Source: a virus. From it: a DNA stretch of 41,454 bases. The stretch spans positions 1 to 41,454 of the IMG/VR virus record IMGVR_UViG_3300005289_000009. One strand, written 5' to 3'. The stretch's first letter is position 1, and every line of letters begins with the position of its first letter. A program made the position numbers and the translations under genes. Shown here in pieces: positions 7,514 to 16,159 of the stretch. The notes beneath the pieces were generated by a model. The model made no database searches, had not been told where the DNA came from, and saw nothing but the letters and a program-made list of their open reading frames with translations.

Positions 7514-7602
7514 TGGTGTGGGCGTGGATTTCGGTCGCGGCTGCGGTCGGTCTGGTTGGCTGCGACATCTATCTTTCCCGGCAGGAACGGCGCCGCAAGT
7601 GA
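7513..7602 (+). CDS. 29-aa membrane peptide
   Basis: Starts at the ATG overlapping the repressor stop (TGATG) and ends in a TGA that overlaps the GTG start of the next gene (GTGA). The peptide has one hydrophobic helix (WAWISVAAAVGLVGCDIYL) and a basic tail (SRQERRRK). The perfect coupling at both ends makes it more credible than its length would. Function unknown. Confidence 0.55.
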   Translation: MVWAWISVAAAVGLVGCDIYLSRQERRRK

Positions 7603-8012
7603 ACGCTCTTCCCGACATGTCGCTGGCGGTAGTGGGCGCTCGTCACAAGAATGCGGACGGTTCCTCGCGCGAGGCGGAGATCGAGGTCTGCGAGCCGGGC
7701 GAACCGGTGTTCCTGCTTCCCGAGCCGGATAACGAGTTCGACCGCCATGCCATCGCGGTGTTCTCATGCCGCGATGTGCAGATCGGCTATGTCAGCGCCG
7801 AGCGCGCGCCGCGCATCGGGACGCTGATAGGGGCAAACGATGTTGTGGCGGTGTTCCAGCGGCCGGGCGACGGGTGCGCCTGGATCCGGGTGTCTTTCGA
7901 CGGCCGGACGCCGGTGCTGACCGATGCCATGATCCTTGGACCAGCTGAAGCGGCAGAGAAGATAGGTGCCGAGCCGGATTTTTATCCGGATGAAGTTTGG
8001 CCGGATGATTGA
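7599..8012 (+). CDS. HIRAN-domain protein, 137 aa
   Basis: A HIRAN domain fills residues about 8-75 (SLAVVGARHKN, EVCEPGEPVFLLPEPDNEFD, RHAIAVF, QIGYVSAERAPRI). In Rad5/HLTF, HIRAN recognises 3'-OH ends of single-stranded DNA, and stand-alone HIRAN proteins are common in phages and bacteria. I chose GTG 7599 because it overlaps the preceding stop by GTGA; ATG 7617 is an alternative. Being in the repressor operon, it is likely made in the lysogen. A role in DNA-end sensing or phage competition is only a guess. Confidence 0.75.
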   Translation: MNALPDMSLAVVGARHKNADGSSREAEIEVCEPGEPVFLLPEPDNEFDRHAIAVFSCRDVQIGYVSAERAPRIGTLIGANDVVAVFQRPGDGCAWIRVSFDGRTPVLTDAMILGPAEAAEKIGAEPDFYPDEVWPDD

Positions 8013-8035
8013 AGATTTCAGCATGGGGGTAACGA

Positions 8036-8719
8036 ATGGCGAAGAAGCCTGGGCTTGGCGAACGTGCATGTCCGAAATGCAAAGAGACCATCAAAGTTGA
8101 TGCGGTCATTTGCAAGCACTGTCGCACCGAATTTTCAGATGACGAAGTTGCGGCAGCCAAGAAAGAATCAAGTTCGGACACCAAGGCTGCAGCAATAGGA
8201 TGCCTTGTCCTGACGCTTGCGCTGGGCTTCTGTTCGTATGTGGTGAGCGATGACGCAGAGGAAGTTGCCGACAAGCCGCAGATTTCGGCCAAGGCCGACG
8301 CGATCGCCTTTTACAAGGGCATGATGGCTGCGATGTCGGAATGCGATAGCGCAAGTAAACGTGTGTCTGACGCGGCGAAATCAAACGATGTTATCGCTCT
8401 GTTTCAGGCGGCCAATACGATGGAACTGAAGTGCTTGGGGGCTCCTTCAGATATTCGGGCCGTGAAGGTTCCGACGAGCGTCGGAAAGGAAGCCTACGGA
8501 AAGCTAAGCGAAACGCGCGACGTATGTGAGAACACGTACCTCGCGAAGTGGTCTGCCGCTGGGAAGATGAAAGAGGCGCTGGACAAGGGCGGCCTGGCAA
8601 ACGTAGCCGCGCTGAAGCAGGACATGGAAATGGCGCAGGCGGGCACGATCGGGTGCGCCGCAGGCTTGATCGGCCAGGTTACCGGATTGGGCGCAAAATC
8701 GAGCGATCTCGAAACGTGA
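8036..8719 (+). CDS. Zinc-ribbon membrane protein in the repressor operon, 227 aa
   Basis: The N-terminal zinc ribbon (CPKCKETIKVDAVICKHC) at residues 12-29 is followed by a charged linker and one membrane helix at about 52-70 (AAAIGCLVLTLALGFCSYVV). A roughly 150-residue domain follows, probably periplasmic, with four cysteines that could pair (ECDSA, KCLGA, VCENT, GCAAG). The ribbon would be cytoplasmic. Last gene of the repressor operon, so a lysogenic-conversion or superinfection-exclusion role is plausible but unproven. GC content is lower than its neighbours, suggesting separate acquisition. Confidence 0.7.
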   Translation: MAKKPGLGERACPKCKETIKVDAVICKHCRTEFSDDEVAAAKKESSSDTKAAAIGCLVLTLALGFCSYVVSDDAEEVADKPQISAKADAIAFYKGMMAAMSECDSASKRVSDAAKSNDVIALFQAANTMELKCLGAPSDIRAVKVPTSVGKEAYGKLSETRDVCENTYLAKWSAAGKMKEALDKGGLANVAALKQDMEMAQAGTIGCAAGLIGQVTGLGAKSSDLET

Positions 8720-8737
8720 TCAAATACTACCAATCAA

Positions 8738-8755
8738 TGCCGCTGGCGCGCGGCA
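8738..8755. terminator. Possible hairpin between converging operons
   Basis: TGCCGC and GCGGCA form a 6-bp perfect stem around a 6-base loop, in the short gap where the repressor operon (plus) meets the hicB/late operon (minus). No T-tract follows on either side, so intrinsic termination is uncertain. Confidence 0.35.
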
Positions 8756-8758
8756 GCT

Positions 8759-9064
8759 TCACGCGTTCCTGCTGCCTCCATTTCTAATGCGCGGGACCGC
8801 GACCAGGAAAGCGCCGCCTGCCAGCTCGGCGAGCGCGCCCTCGCGCACCTGATCGAGGCTGGAAGGCTTCACTCCATCCCGATCGTCGAACCACAGGTCG
8901 AGCGCCTCGGCCGCGTTGGGGATGACATCCTCGATCCGGTCGGCCGCCGAAAAGCAGCCTGGCAGATCGGGGAAGGTGACGCCAAAGGCGCGGTGATCGT
9001 CCTTGTGCACGACGGCGAAAAAATAGGTGGTAGCCTTGCGCTTTTCGCCGTTTGAACGCTTCAC
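8759..9064 (-). CDS. hicB: HicB-like antitoxin, orphan, 101 aa
   Basis: The N-terminal HicB fold is clear: YFFAVVHKDDHRAFGVTFPDLPGCFSAAD followed by AAEALDLWFDD. HicB normally neutralises HicA, an mRNA-cleaving toxin encoded just upstream. No HicA-like ORF with the GSHH and VTVPHP motifs is present in the 115 bases between this gene and gene D. The start is a GTG at 9064. It may serve as a stand-alone regulator or neutralise a host HicA. It is the last gene of the late transcription unit, where P2 carries ogr. Confidence 0.75.
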   Translation of the reverse strand: MKRSNGEKRKATTYFFAVVHKDDHRAFGVTFPDLPGCFSAADRIEDVIPNAAEALDLWFDDRDGVKPSSLDQVREGALAELAGGAFLVAVPRIRNGGSRNA

Positions 9065-9179
9065 GTTTCTCTCAACCCGTTGCCACCATCGGACCCCGCC
9101 CCGGCGGTGCCCCGGCGGTGATTATCGCCTTGGCCGCCTGTCCCGCATGGTGTGTCGTCCTCTTTCGATTCTGGCAAGA

Positions 9180-10172
9180 TCAGGCACCTTCAAGAGTGAT
9201 CCGCTGGCGGATGCCACGGCTACCGTGGTACGTCTCGACGCTCTCAACCAGCCACGTGATCGCATCGATCCTTGCTCCCCACCCCGACAGTGTGACCTTG
9301 GCGTTGGGCTGGATGGTACAGTCGGCGACGGCAAGATCGTAGTTGAAGGTGAAGCCGCCGCGTGCGCGCTTTTTGGACTCCGCTTCTGCGGCCTGTTTAG
9401 CATCGTTCTCGCTCGAATACGTGCGCTTCAGGCGCTTGGGGTTCTTACCGCCGGTGGAGTGCTTGCGGCGGCGGCCTGAGGCCTGATCGTGCCATTCGGC
9501 CTCGACGCCATCGTTCTCGTCGCGCTGGGCCTGCGTGAAGTTCCATGTCCAGCCATCACGGCGAGCAAGCGCGAGGGCGGGGATGGGCTTGCCGCTGGCG
9601 GTGGTGGCGCTGCCGACGGGCATGAAGATGAGCTTGCGGTCCTTCCACGTCGCGACGGCGTCGTAGCGGCTGCCGAGATCCTTCACCAAGGCCATGTCGC
9701 TCTTGGAGTGCTGGTCGAGCGCGGCGATCGGCTTGCCGGCAAGGTCTGGATGAACCTGCGCGGTGATGCCGTGGCGGGCTGCGATGTCGTTGAGCACGGC
9801 GCCGAGGGTGGTGTTCTTCCACGTCTGCGTGCGGCGCTTGCGGTACGACCCCGACAGGTCGGCGGAGCGGGCGCGGATGGTGACGATGTCGGGCGGGCCG
9901 GATGCGCCGACCTCGTCCACGGTGAACCGGCCCTTGTCGACCAGGCCGACCGTGACGTCCTCGCCGCTCGCCCAGCCCAGCGACAGAGCGATGACCTTGC
10001 CGGGTTCGGGCAGGGCCAGCGCGCCATCCGCATTGTGCAGCGTGATGCTGAGTTCGTCCGCCTCGCCGCCGCGCTTCTCGGTGAGGGTCAGCTCGATCAG
10101 ACGCGGGTCGATCTTGTCGGCCAGATCCTTGCCATCAAGGGTAAGGCGTACAGCGGTGATGTTTGCAGCCAT
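9180..10172 (-). CDS. D: P2 gpD-like tail/baseplate hub protein, 330 aa
   Basis: Late-control gene D family. It opens with VRLTLDGKDLADKIDPRLIE and contains the ELSITLHNADGALALPEPGK strand region typical of hub proteins, followed by the SDMALVKDLGSRYDAVATWK block. Gene D proteins form the hub between tail tube and spike. It is the last of the T-U-D tail module, in the P2 order. The 115 bases downstream hold only a CCGCCGGGGC direct repeat and no convincing gene. Confidence 0.9.
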   Translation of the reverse strand: MAANITAVRLTLDGKDLADKIDPRLIELTLTEKRGGEADELSITLHNADGALALPEPGKVIALSLGWASGEDVTVGLVDKGRFTVDEVGASGPPDIVTIRARSADLSGSYRKRRTQTWKNTTLGAVLNDIAARHGITAQVHPDLAGKPIAALDQHSKSDMALVKDLGSRYDAVATWKDRKLIFMPVGSATTASGKPIPALALARRDGWTWNFTQAQRDENDGVEAEWHDQASGRRRKHSTGGKNPKRLKRTYSSENDAKQAAEAESKKRARGGFTFNYDLAVADCTIQPNAKVTLSGWGARIDAITWLVESVETYHGSRGIRQRITLEGA

Positions 10173-10174
10173 GG

Positions 10175-10576
10175 TCAGTCCACTCGCCGCAGTTCCATGG
10201 AGAAATCGACAGCGCGCGGCAGACCGCCGGCCATGACGCCGCGATGTGACTGATCTATCGCCTCGATGCGGTAGTGCCCCAGCACGCGACCGAGCCCATC
10301 GATCAGCGGCCAGTTATCGCCGGTGCCGGCCATCTCGATTAGCGTTTCGACCGAGGAATAGGTAGCGCCCATCTCGGGCACGATCAGCCCGGCGATCATG
10401 ATGCTGTCCTCGCCGGGGCCGGCGAACTGGCTGGCGGCACGGGCGCCGAAGCGCTCGCTTTCCTCATGGCGCCACGACATGCGGCGCTGCAGATCCTGAT
10501 AGGGCACGGTCTCCATGCCGAACAGGAACATGCCGAGCGTCATCAGGTGTGCGGGAGAGGCGGGTAGCGACGCCAT
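10175..10576 (-). CDS. U: P2 gpU-like tail protein, 133 aa
   Basis: Matches the GpU pattern: MTLGMFLFGMETVPYQDLQR near the N-terminus, then the MSWRHEESERFGARAASQFAGPGEDSI-type region and RVLGHYRIEAIDQSH. GpU proteins cap or terminate the tail tube in contractile tails. It lies between T and D with minimal spacing, and its start abuts the T stop. Confidence 0.9.
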   Translation of the reverse strand: MASLPASPAHLMTLGMFLFGMETVPYQDLQRRMSWRHEESERFGARAASQFAGPGEDSIMIAGLIVPEMGATYSSVETLIEMAGTGDNWPLIDGLGRVLGHYRIEAIDQSHRGVMAGGLPRAVDFSMELRRVD

Positions 10577-13389
10577 CAGGTTTCGTCCTCATAGATCGAG
10601 CGACGACGCCTCTGCTGGGCGCGTTCCAGCTTGCGCTCGATCTCCTCGACCAGCGCGTCGATATCCATGCCCGGCGCCGCGTAGACGTAGATGGTGATCG
10701 GCGCGGGCGCGGCGGGGATAGGCGGCGCGGGCCGAGTGCTGGCAGTCGCTGGCGCGATCGGTTCAAGCGGTCGCGGCGCCGGCATCACCAGGCGCGGCCG
10801 CGCGGCAACCTCGCGGCGCGGCATGGCAAGAGTCAGCGTTGGCAGGACGGGCGGTGCGACGGAAATGGCGCCGGCGAGCTGGGGTCTGACGGTTTCGGTT
10901 CCCTGCCGCTTCGCGCCCATGGTGCGCACCGCGCGTTGGAGAAGGGCTGCGACCGAATTCAGGGGCGCGTTTGCAGCAGCGTCGCCGCGCAGGCGTGCCG
11001 GGGACACCGGCGCCATGGTACGGGGTACAGGCGGCATGGCGAGCGTGATCGTGGGCAGGCGCCGGGAAACCGGCGGCGGGGCGGCGGCACGCGGCGGCGG
11101 GGTTTCACGCGGTGCCTCGGCGTGCGTGCGGATGGCGCGCTGAAGAAGCGAAGCTGAAACGCCGGGCGCTGCCTGATCGCGGTGCTGATCCGTGCGCGGA
11201 GGGACCGATGCGGGCGTGACTGCGGCAGCCTTCAGAAGCGGCGGAGCGGCTAGCGGGGGCGCTGCTGCCGGGCGGGGTAGCATCACTTTCGGAAGGCTCG
11301 CGGCGGCGAGCGAGACCTGCGGCGCGAGCGCGATGGAACCGGCCGCCATGACGCCCGCCGCCATCTTGCCGACCGCGCGCATGGGACCGCGACTGCCGCC
11401 ATCTATGCCGCGCTCCAGTCCGGTGGTCAGGTGGTCGCCCATGGTCATGAAAACGCGCGACGGACTCTTGATACCGAAATACTTCTTGAAGGCGGTGAGG
11501 CCATTCCGCGCGACGCTGAGCAGACGGTCGGCGAGCGCCATGGGGTTGATCGCCATGAGCAGCCCGGTCATCATCATCTTGCCGATCGACTTGAGCCATT
11601 CGGGCAGGCCGTGGATCGTTTCCTTCACCCATGCGACGCCCTTGGTGAAGGCGGCCCTGATCTTGTCCCAATGGGTGTAGATCAGGTAGGCGGCGACGCC
11701 GAGCGCGACGACGATCCCGGTGATGATCAGGACGATCGGATTGGTCAGCATGAGCGCGCCGGCGCGGAGCACGCCCTGGGCGAGAAGCATTGCCGCGCCG
11801 CGGATCAGGCCGAAGCCGCGCACCGCCAGCGACGCCGCTGTCTTTGCCGCGCCGGCGAACATCTTCAGGTGGGTGCCGAAGCGCGAAATGCCCTCGACCT
11901 TGCGGAAGTAGGGCAGCACCTTGGCGAGGGGACCGAGCAGGCCGCCCAGCGCGAATTGCGCGGCGCCGAGACCAAGACGGAAGGCCACCAGCCCGGAAAC
12001 GAATGTGGCGATGCCTGAGGCGAGCTGCGGGTGCTCGCTGCTCCACTGGCGCAGCGACTGGGTGATGGCGACGATCGAGGTTGCGGCGCGTGTCACGGTG
12101 GGCAGCAGCTGCTTGCCCAGTTCCATGTTGAGCGCCTTGAGTCCGTTCATCGCCAGCCCGGTTGCGCCCTCGGTGGTCGCGATGCGCGCGAGATACTCGT
12201 TGTTCATCGAGCCGGCATAGGCGGACTGGTCTCCGACCAGCCTGAGGTTCGCCTGCAGCTTGTCGAGATTGGTGAGCATCGGCGCGATCGCAGCGATCGA
12301 TTCCGAGCCGAACAGCTGGGTGAGCAGGCCGGACTGCACTGCCTTGGGTAGCCTCGAGATGCGGCGCAGGACGTCAGTGATCGCGCCACCCGCGTCCTGC
12401 TGCATGCGCTCGGCCAGATCCGTGGTGTTGAGGCCGAGCGAGGCGAGGGCGGTCGACTGAGACTTGGTCGCGGCCTCGCCCTTGGTCAGCGCCAGCATCA
12501 TGTTCTTGATGCCGGTAGCGGCCACTTCCTCTTCCACGCCGACGCTGTTCAGAAGCTGCGCCATGGCGCCGACCTGCGATGCGGCAAGGCCGGAGACTTC
12601 GCCCAGAGCGCCGATACGGGTGATGATGCCCGCCACCGCCGTGGCGTTGCCGCCAAAGCGGTTGGTGAGGGCGTTGACCTGGTCGGATAGCCGCACGACG
12701 TCGGTCTGGCCCATGCTGAAGGCGGTGCGCCACTTGGCCATCATCGCGCCGGCTTCGTCGCCGGTCATGTCGAAGGCGACGCCCATCTTCGCCGAATCCT
12801 CGGCAAAGCGCAGCAGCTCCTTGCGCGGGATGTTGGCGCGGCCGGCGGCGGCAACGATCGCGGCGATCTCCTCGGCCGCCATCGGGATCCTCGTGCTGAG
12901 CGTCAGCACATCGTCCGACATCTGGGCGAAGGCGCGCGGGGTGGGGAAATCGACCACCTTGCGGACATCGGCCATGGCGGATTCGAAGGTCATCGCCTGC
13001 TTGGTCGCAAGTACGAGAGGAATGGCCATCGCGGCCCCGCCGATCACGTTGGACTGGCCCCGGTCCTTGAGATCCGCCCCGCGCCGGGCCAGCGCCTGGC
13101 TATCGGCGCCGATCGCGGCCAGGCGCTGCTGCCGCGTGATCTGGCGCTGGACGTCCTCCAGTTCCTGCATCTTGCGCTTCTGGCTGTCCCACAGCGCAGT
13201 GGCGTTGCCGCTGGTGGTCGCGATCAGCCGGTCGTACCTGGCAATCTCGCGCTGAAGGGTTCGCGCCTCGCCAGTGAGTGCGCGGATCGACTTCGAGCCC
13301 TTGCCGCCCAGGCCGACGATGTTGCGCAGCGAGCCCGACATCTTGTCGACGCCGATGAAGTTCACGAGCAGCGAGAGCTTGTTGTTCAC
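10576..13389 (-). CDS. T: Tail tape measure protein, 937 aa
   Basis: Sets tail length and passes through the tube at DNA ejection. The N-terminal coiled-coil region (residues 30-110) is followed by the conserved tape-measure core (FESAMADVRKVVDFPTPRAF and GDEAGAMMAKWRTAFSMGQ) and hydrophobic segments around 480-560. After residue about 690 comes a long Pro/Ala-rich tail with two related blocks (LLQRAIRT...LPTITLAMP and LLQRAVRT...LPTLTLAMP). It ends in ITIYVYAAPGMDIDALVEEI and a basic terminus. The GTG start at 13389 overlaps the E' stop by GTGA. Confidence 0.92.
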   Translation of the reverse strand: MNNKLSLLVNFIGVDKMSGSLRNIVGLGGKGSKSIRALTGEARTLQREIARYDRLIATTSGNATALWDSQKRKMQELEDVQRQITRQQRLAAIGADSQALARRGADLKDRGQSNVIGGAAMAIPLVLATKQAMTFESAMADVRKVVDFPTPRAFAQMSDDVLTLSTRIPMAAEEIAAIVAAAGRANIPRKELLRFAEDSAKMGVAFDMTGDEAGAMMAKWRTAFSMGQTDVVRLSDQVNALTNRFGGNATAVAGIITRIGALGEVSGLAASQVGAMAQLLNSVGVEEEVAATGIKNMMLALTKGEAATKSQSTALASLGLNTTDLAERMQQDAGGAITDVLRRISRLPKAVQSGLLTQLFGSESIAAIAPMLTNLDKLQANLRLVGDQSAYAGSMNNEYLARIATTEGATGLAMNGLKALNMELGKQLLPTVTRAATSIVAITQSLRQWSSEHPQLASGIATFVSGLVAFRLGLGAAQFALGGLLGPLAKVLPYFRKVEGISRFGTHLKMFAGAAKTAASLAVRGFGLIRGAAMLLAQGVLRAGALMLTNPIVLIITGIVVALGVAAYLIYTHWDKIRAAFTKGVAWVKETIHGLPEWLKSIGKMMMTGLLMAINPMALADRLLSVARNGLTAFKKYFGIKSPSRVFMTMGDHLTTGLERGIDGGSRGPMRAVGKMAAGVMAAGSIALAPQVSLAAASLPKVMLPRPAAAPPLAAPPLLKAAAVTPASVPPRTDQHRDQAAPGVSASLLQRAIRTHAEAPRETPPPRAAAPPPVSRRLPTITLAMPPVPRTMAPVSPARLRGDAAANAPLNSVAALLQRAVRTMGAKRQGTETVRPQLAGAISVAPPVLPTLTLAMPRREVAARPRLVMPAPRPLEPIAPATASTRPAPPIPAAPAPITIYVYAAPGMDIDALVEEIERKLERAQQRRRRSIYEDET

Positions 13390-13523
13390 CGGCCACCGTC
13401 CTTGCCGCCGTGCATGTGGTTCCAGCGCTCGATGGCGAGGTCTCGCCAGTCGAGGAGTTCATCGATCGACAGCGCCTGCAGCTCGGACAGCGGCCAGTGG
13501 AAGACGGCTGCGATATCGGCCAT
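13386..13523 (-). CDS. E': P2 GpE-family tail protein (E' region), 45 aa
   Basis: MADIAAVFHWPLSELQALSIDELLDWRDLA is a clear match to the short GpE/E' family (MADIAxVFHWPPSELxALSLxEL). It starts at an ATG overlapping the E stop as TGATG. It also lies in the -1 frame relative to E, with no stop between the slippery site at 13586-13592 and this ATG. It can therefore be made alone or as the C-terminal part of a 164-aa E+E' fusion. It acts as a tail assembly chaperone with the tape measure protein. Confidence 0.88.
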   Translation of the reverse strand: MADIAAVFHWPLSELQALSIDELLDWRDLAIERWNHMHGGKDGGR

Positions 13524-13879
13524 CAGGCCTTCGGCCGATGTTCCGCGATCAGCGCCTCGATCGCCTGGCGCTCCGCCTTCGTGATAAAAAAACCGCGAAT
13601 GGTCCCGCCGATCTCGGCGAGGTCTTCAGGCTCCAGGCCCTCGGCCTCGTCCGGCGTGAGCGGCGGCTCGGTGACACGCGGGATGATCTTGAGCATGGCC
13701 GCGATGTCAGTGGAGAGCACGTCTTGCAGCGAGGTGCCGCGCAGCTCGCCGGCTCGGGGCTTGCGGATATTGAGCTTCTCGATCCTGACTTCGCCGCGCA
13801 CGATGGGTTCGGACAGGGTGACCGTCTCGAAACGGTTCTTGGGTTCGGTGACGGCGGCGATGTCGGACTGGTCGGTCAT
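13523..13879 (-). CDS. E: Tail assembly chaperone gpE, 118 aa
   Basis: Occupies the P2 gene E slot between tail tube FII and tape measure T. Residues 20-60 (VTLSEPIVRGEVRIEKLNIR and GELRGTSLQDVL) and the acidic middle fit the TAC (tail assembly chaperone) families. Codons for GFF near residue 98 coincide with a T7 slippery run used for the E+E' frameshift. Confidence 0.88.
   Translation of the reverse strand: MTDQSDIAAVTEPKNRFETVTLSEPIVRGEVRIEKLNIRKPRAGELRGTSLQDVLSTDIAAMLKIIPRVTEPPLTPDEAEGLEPEDLAEIGGTIRGFFITKAERQAIEALIAEHRPKA
13586..13592 (-). promoter_or_regulatory. Programmed -1 frameshift site for E+E'
   Basis: On the minus strand the sequence reads T TTT TTT in the E frame (codons GGT TTT TTT). 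P2 uses T TTT TTG at the same place. A -1 slip leads into an open frame that joins E' and ends at 13386, giving a fusion of 98 + 66 residues. Confidence 0.82.
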
Positions 13880-14007
13880 GTTCTGGGCTTTCGTTCAAGC
13901 CGGGGCAGGAAGAGCCGGGGAGGATTGGGAGAGGTAAAGTGCCGTCCTCCCCGGCCCGCCCGCCGACCGGCGCCCCGTTTGCCGGCCAGCGGATTATGTT
14001 GAGACTG

Positions 14008-14517
14008 TTATCCCTGCAGGATCGCCATGATCTCGGCGTAGCGGTCGACGCCGCGTACGCTGAAGACGCCGGCCAGCATGTCGATCTCGACTTCTGTGCT
14101 GCCGTCGACGACACGGCGGTAGTAGTTGAGCGCGAAAGTGTATTTGTGCTCGGTGTCGTCGCCGGGCTTGGACTTGCCGAGGTCGATCTCCGAAAAGCGG
14201 CCGCCCATGTAAATCTCGACCGCCTGCGCGGCGCTGCCGTCGTCGGCACGGTAGGCGGCGATCAGGCGGATGCGCGCGCCTTCAATGTCGGTTGTGCCGA
14301 AGCGGCGGATCAGGTCGGCGACGTGGCCCGCCATGGTGATCGTCGCTTCCATAGCTTCCAGGCCCTTGTCGAGCTTGACCGTGCCGACCATGCCGCCGCT
14401 GCGGTGATCCTCGGTATTGAGCGCGAGCTTGGGTTCCTCGAACTCGGCGACCTCGCCGAGATAGGTGCGCCCCTCGACCGAGGCGCTGATATTGATGAGC
14501 TTGCGGGGGAGACCCAT
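14008..14517 (-). CDS. FII: Major tail tube protein FII, 169 aa
   Basis: Begins MGLPRKLINISASVEGRTYLGEVAEFEEPKL, the P2 FII signature (start, then xxxINxSxxVDGxxYxGxxxExxxPKL). It also carries GGMVGTVKLDKGLEAMEATITMAG and the late EIDLGKSKPGDDTEHKYTFALNYYR motif. It forms the inner tube of the contractile tail and sits directly after sheath FI as in P2. Confidence 0.95.
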   Translation of the reverse strand: MGLPRKLINISASVEGRTYLGEVAEFEEPKLALNTEDHRSGGMVGTVKLDKGLEAMEATITMAGHVADLIRRFGTTDIEGARIRLIAAYRADDGSAAQAVEIYMGGRFSEIDLGKSKPGDDTEHKYTFALNYYRRVVDGSTEVEIDMLAGVFSVRGVDRYAEIMAILQG

Positions 14518-14542
14518 GGCCTGTTCCTTTCGTGCCTGCGCG

Positions 14543-15706
14543 TCAGCCGAGCTGGTCGGTGAAGCCTTCGTAGAATTCGGCGGTGTTGATCATCTCGACG
14601 ATGGGGTTCTCCAGCGGCGCGGCCGGGGTGTACTTCATGCTGATCGTCGGGCGGCCGGCGGCGAGCTGGTCGGAGGTGTTCTTTGCCGGGTCGTAATAGA
14701 ACTGGATGCCGACGATGCGGCCCTGCACCACAAGGCGTCGGCCAGCGGCGTTGCACGATTCCAGCAGATCCTTCATCAGGCCGACCGTCATGGGCTGGTC
14801 GAAGAAGGGTTGCAGCACGTCGACGATGATGTCCTGCAGCGCGTAGCTCGTACGCACGGCGCTTTCGAAGCTGAATTCCGGCTGATCGTCACCGGCGCAC
14901 GTGCGGTTGCCCCAGAAGCGGAAGCCGGTGTGGCGGATCAAGGTGGTGACCTGGGCGGCGTTGAGCAGGCCGGCATCGTTGGAGGCATCTTGGACGTCCC
15001 AATGGACGTCGCGGGTGAGCGCCGTGACGCCGCCAACCGTGACGTTGGAGATGGTCTTGTGCCAGCCCTGCTGCTCGTCGATGTAGGCGCGCAGGCCCAA
15101 AGCGCGGGCGACGGCATCACCGGCGAAGTCGGCCGAGCTGTCCGGCCAGATCAGCATCAGCTCGCGATCACCGAAGTTGTCGCGGTAAAGGATCACCTCG
15201 GGGACATCGTCGCCGATCGCGGCGGCATAGACCATGGCGCGCAGCTTCTTTGCCGCCACCACCAGCTCGGCAGTGACTTCCTGCGTATCGAGGCCGGGCG
15301 CGCCGAGGATGCGCGGGCGCACGCCAAGGACAGCCTGCGCCGCCAAAAGTGCCTGGATCCCGGTGTAGAGGTTGCCGGTGGTCTCGCCGATGACCAGCTC
15401 GTCCTGCGTCGGGTCGCCTACGTCTCCGGTTGCGACAGCAACGCGCACGACGACGACGATCGGGCTGGTCTGGTCGCCGATGGCCTCCAGCGCGGCGCGC
15501 AAGGTGCCGCCGGTGCCGGCATTACCCGCCGCCGCGTCCACATCGGTGACCAGCACCGGCGTGTTGAGCGGAAACGCCGCGTCGAGCTTGGTGGTCGGCT
15601 CGCCGGCTGCGGCGGTGGCGGTGGCGATAAGGCCGATGACGGCCATGCTCGCATCCCTGATGGTGCGGGCGCCGGTCGCGGTTTCGATGATGGTGATGCC
15701 GTGCAT
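14543..15706 (-). CDS. FI: Tail sheath protein FI, 387 aa
   Basis: N-terminal MHGITIIETATGARTIRDASMAVIGLIATA and the C-terminal GFRFWGNRTCAGDDQPEFSF, LVVQGRIVGIQFYYDP and PAAPLENPIVEMINTAEFY blocks are characteristic of P2 FI. The protein polymerises around the tube and contracts during infection. Length is close to P2 FI (396 aa). Confidence 0.95.
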   Translation of the reverse strand: MHGITIIETATGARTIRDASMAVIGLIATATAAAGEPTTKLDAAFPLNTPVLVTDVDAAAGNAGTGGTLRAALEAIGDQTSPIVVVVRVAVATGDVGDPTQDELVIGETTGNLYTGIQALLAAQAVLGVRPRILGAPGLDTQEVTAELVVAAKKLRAMVYAAAIGDDVPEVILYRDNFGDRELMLIWPDSSADFAGDAVARALGLRAYIDEQQGWHKTISNVTVGGVTALTRDVHWDVQDASNDAGLLNAAQVTTLIRHTGFRFWGNRTCAGDDQPEFSFESAVRTSYALQDIIVDVLQPFFDQPMTVGLMKDLLESCNAAGRRLVVQGRIVGIQFYYDPAKNTSDQLAAGRPTISMKYTPAAPLENPIVEMINTAEFYEGFTDQLG

Positions 15707-15717
15707 GTTCGGCTCCT

Positions 15718-16080
15718 TCAGGCTGCGAAAGTGGCGGGGAGGGGAATGGAAAGCGTTGTGCGTGCGTTGTGCGCGGGCAGATCGGTGCGGGTTCCGCCGA
15801 CGGTTATCGTCAGCGAACCATCGGCAGGCGTCCCGGAGAGACCGATGCGCGTGACTTTCAGCCGTGGTTCCCAGCGGCGCAGGGCAACAGCGGTGGCGGC
15901 GCGCAGCAGCATCGCGGTGGCGCTGGTAAGGGGCTGGTCGATAAGGTCGAAAAGGAGCGAGCCATAGTCACGCCGCATCGGCCGCGTACCCAGCGGCGTG
16001 CCGAGGATGTCGCCGATCGACTGCACAAGGTGCGCGGTGCCGTCGAGGCTCTGGCCGGTGGTGGCGTTCATCCCTTTCAT
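15718..16080 (-). CDS. W: P2 gpW-like baseplate protein (gp25 family), 120 aa
   Basis: Matches the W/gp25 wedge family: HLVQSIGDILGTPLGTRPMRRDYGS, then AVALRRWEPRLKVTRI. It forms part of the baseplate wedge. It lies right after the thermonuclease gene rather than directly beside V, and before FI. ATG 16080 or 16071 could be the start; neither has a good ribosome site. Confidence 0.9.
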   Translation of the reverse strand: MKGMNATTGQSLDGTAHLVQSIGDILGTPLGTRPMRRDYGSLLFDLIDQPLTSATAMLLRAATAVALRRWEPRLKVTRIGLSGTPADGSLTITVGGTRTDLPAHNARTTLSIPLPATFAA

Positions 16081-16159
16081 GGTCGGGACGAAAGCGCCAA
16101 AGGCGCGCGATACGCCAGAGGGTGGCTAGGTAAGCGGCCTCGTTACCAAGCCGGCTACG

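Noticed and set aside
9065-9179. HicA toxin upstream of hicB
   Set aside because: The gap is 115 bases and encodes nothing with HicA motifs; only a tiny 8-codon frame and a CCGCCGGGGC direct repeat are there.
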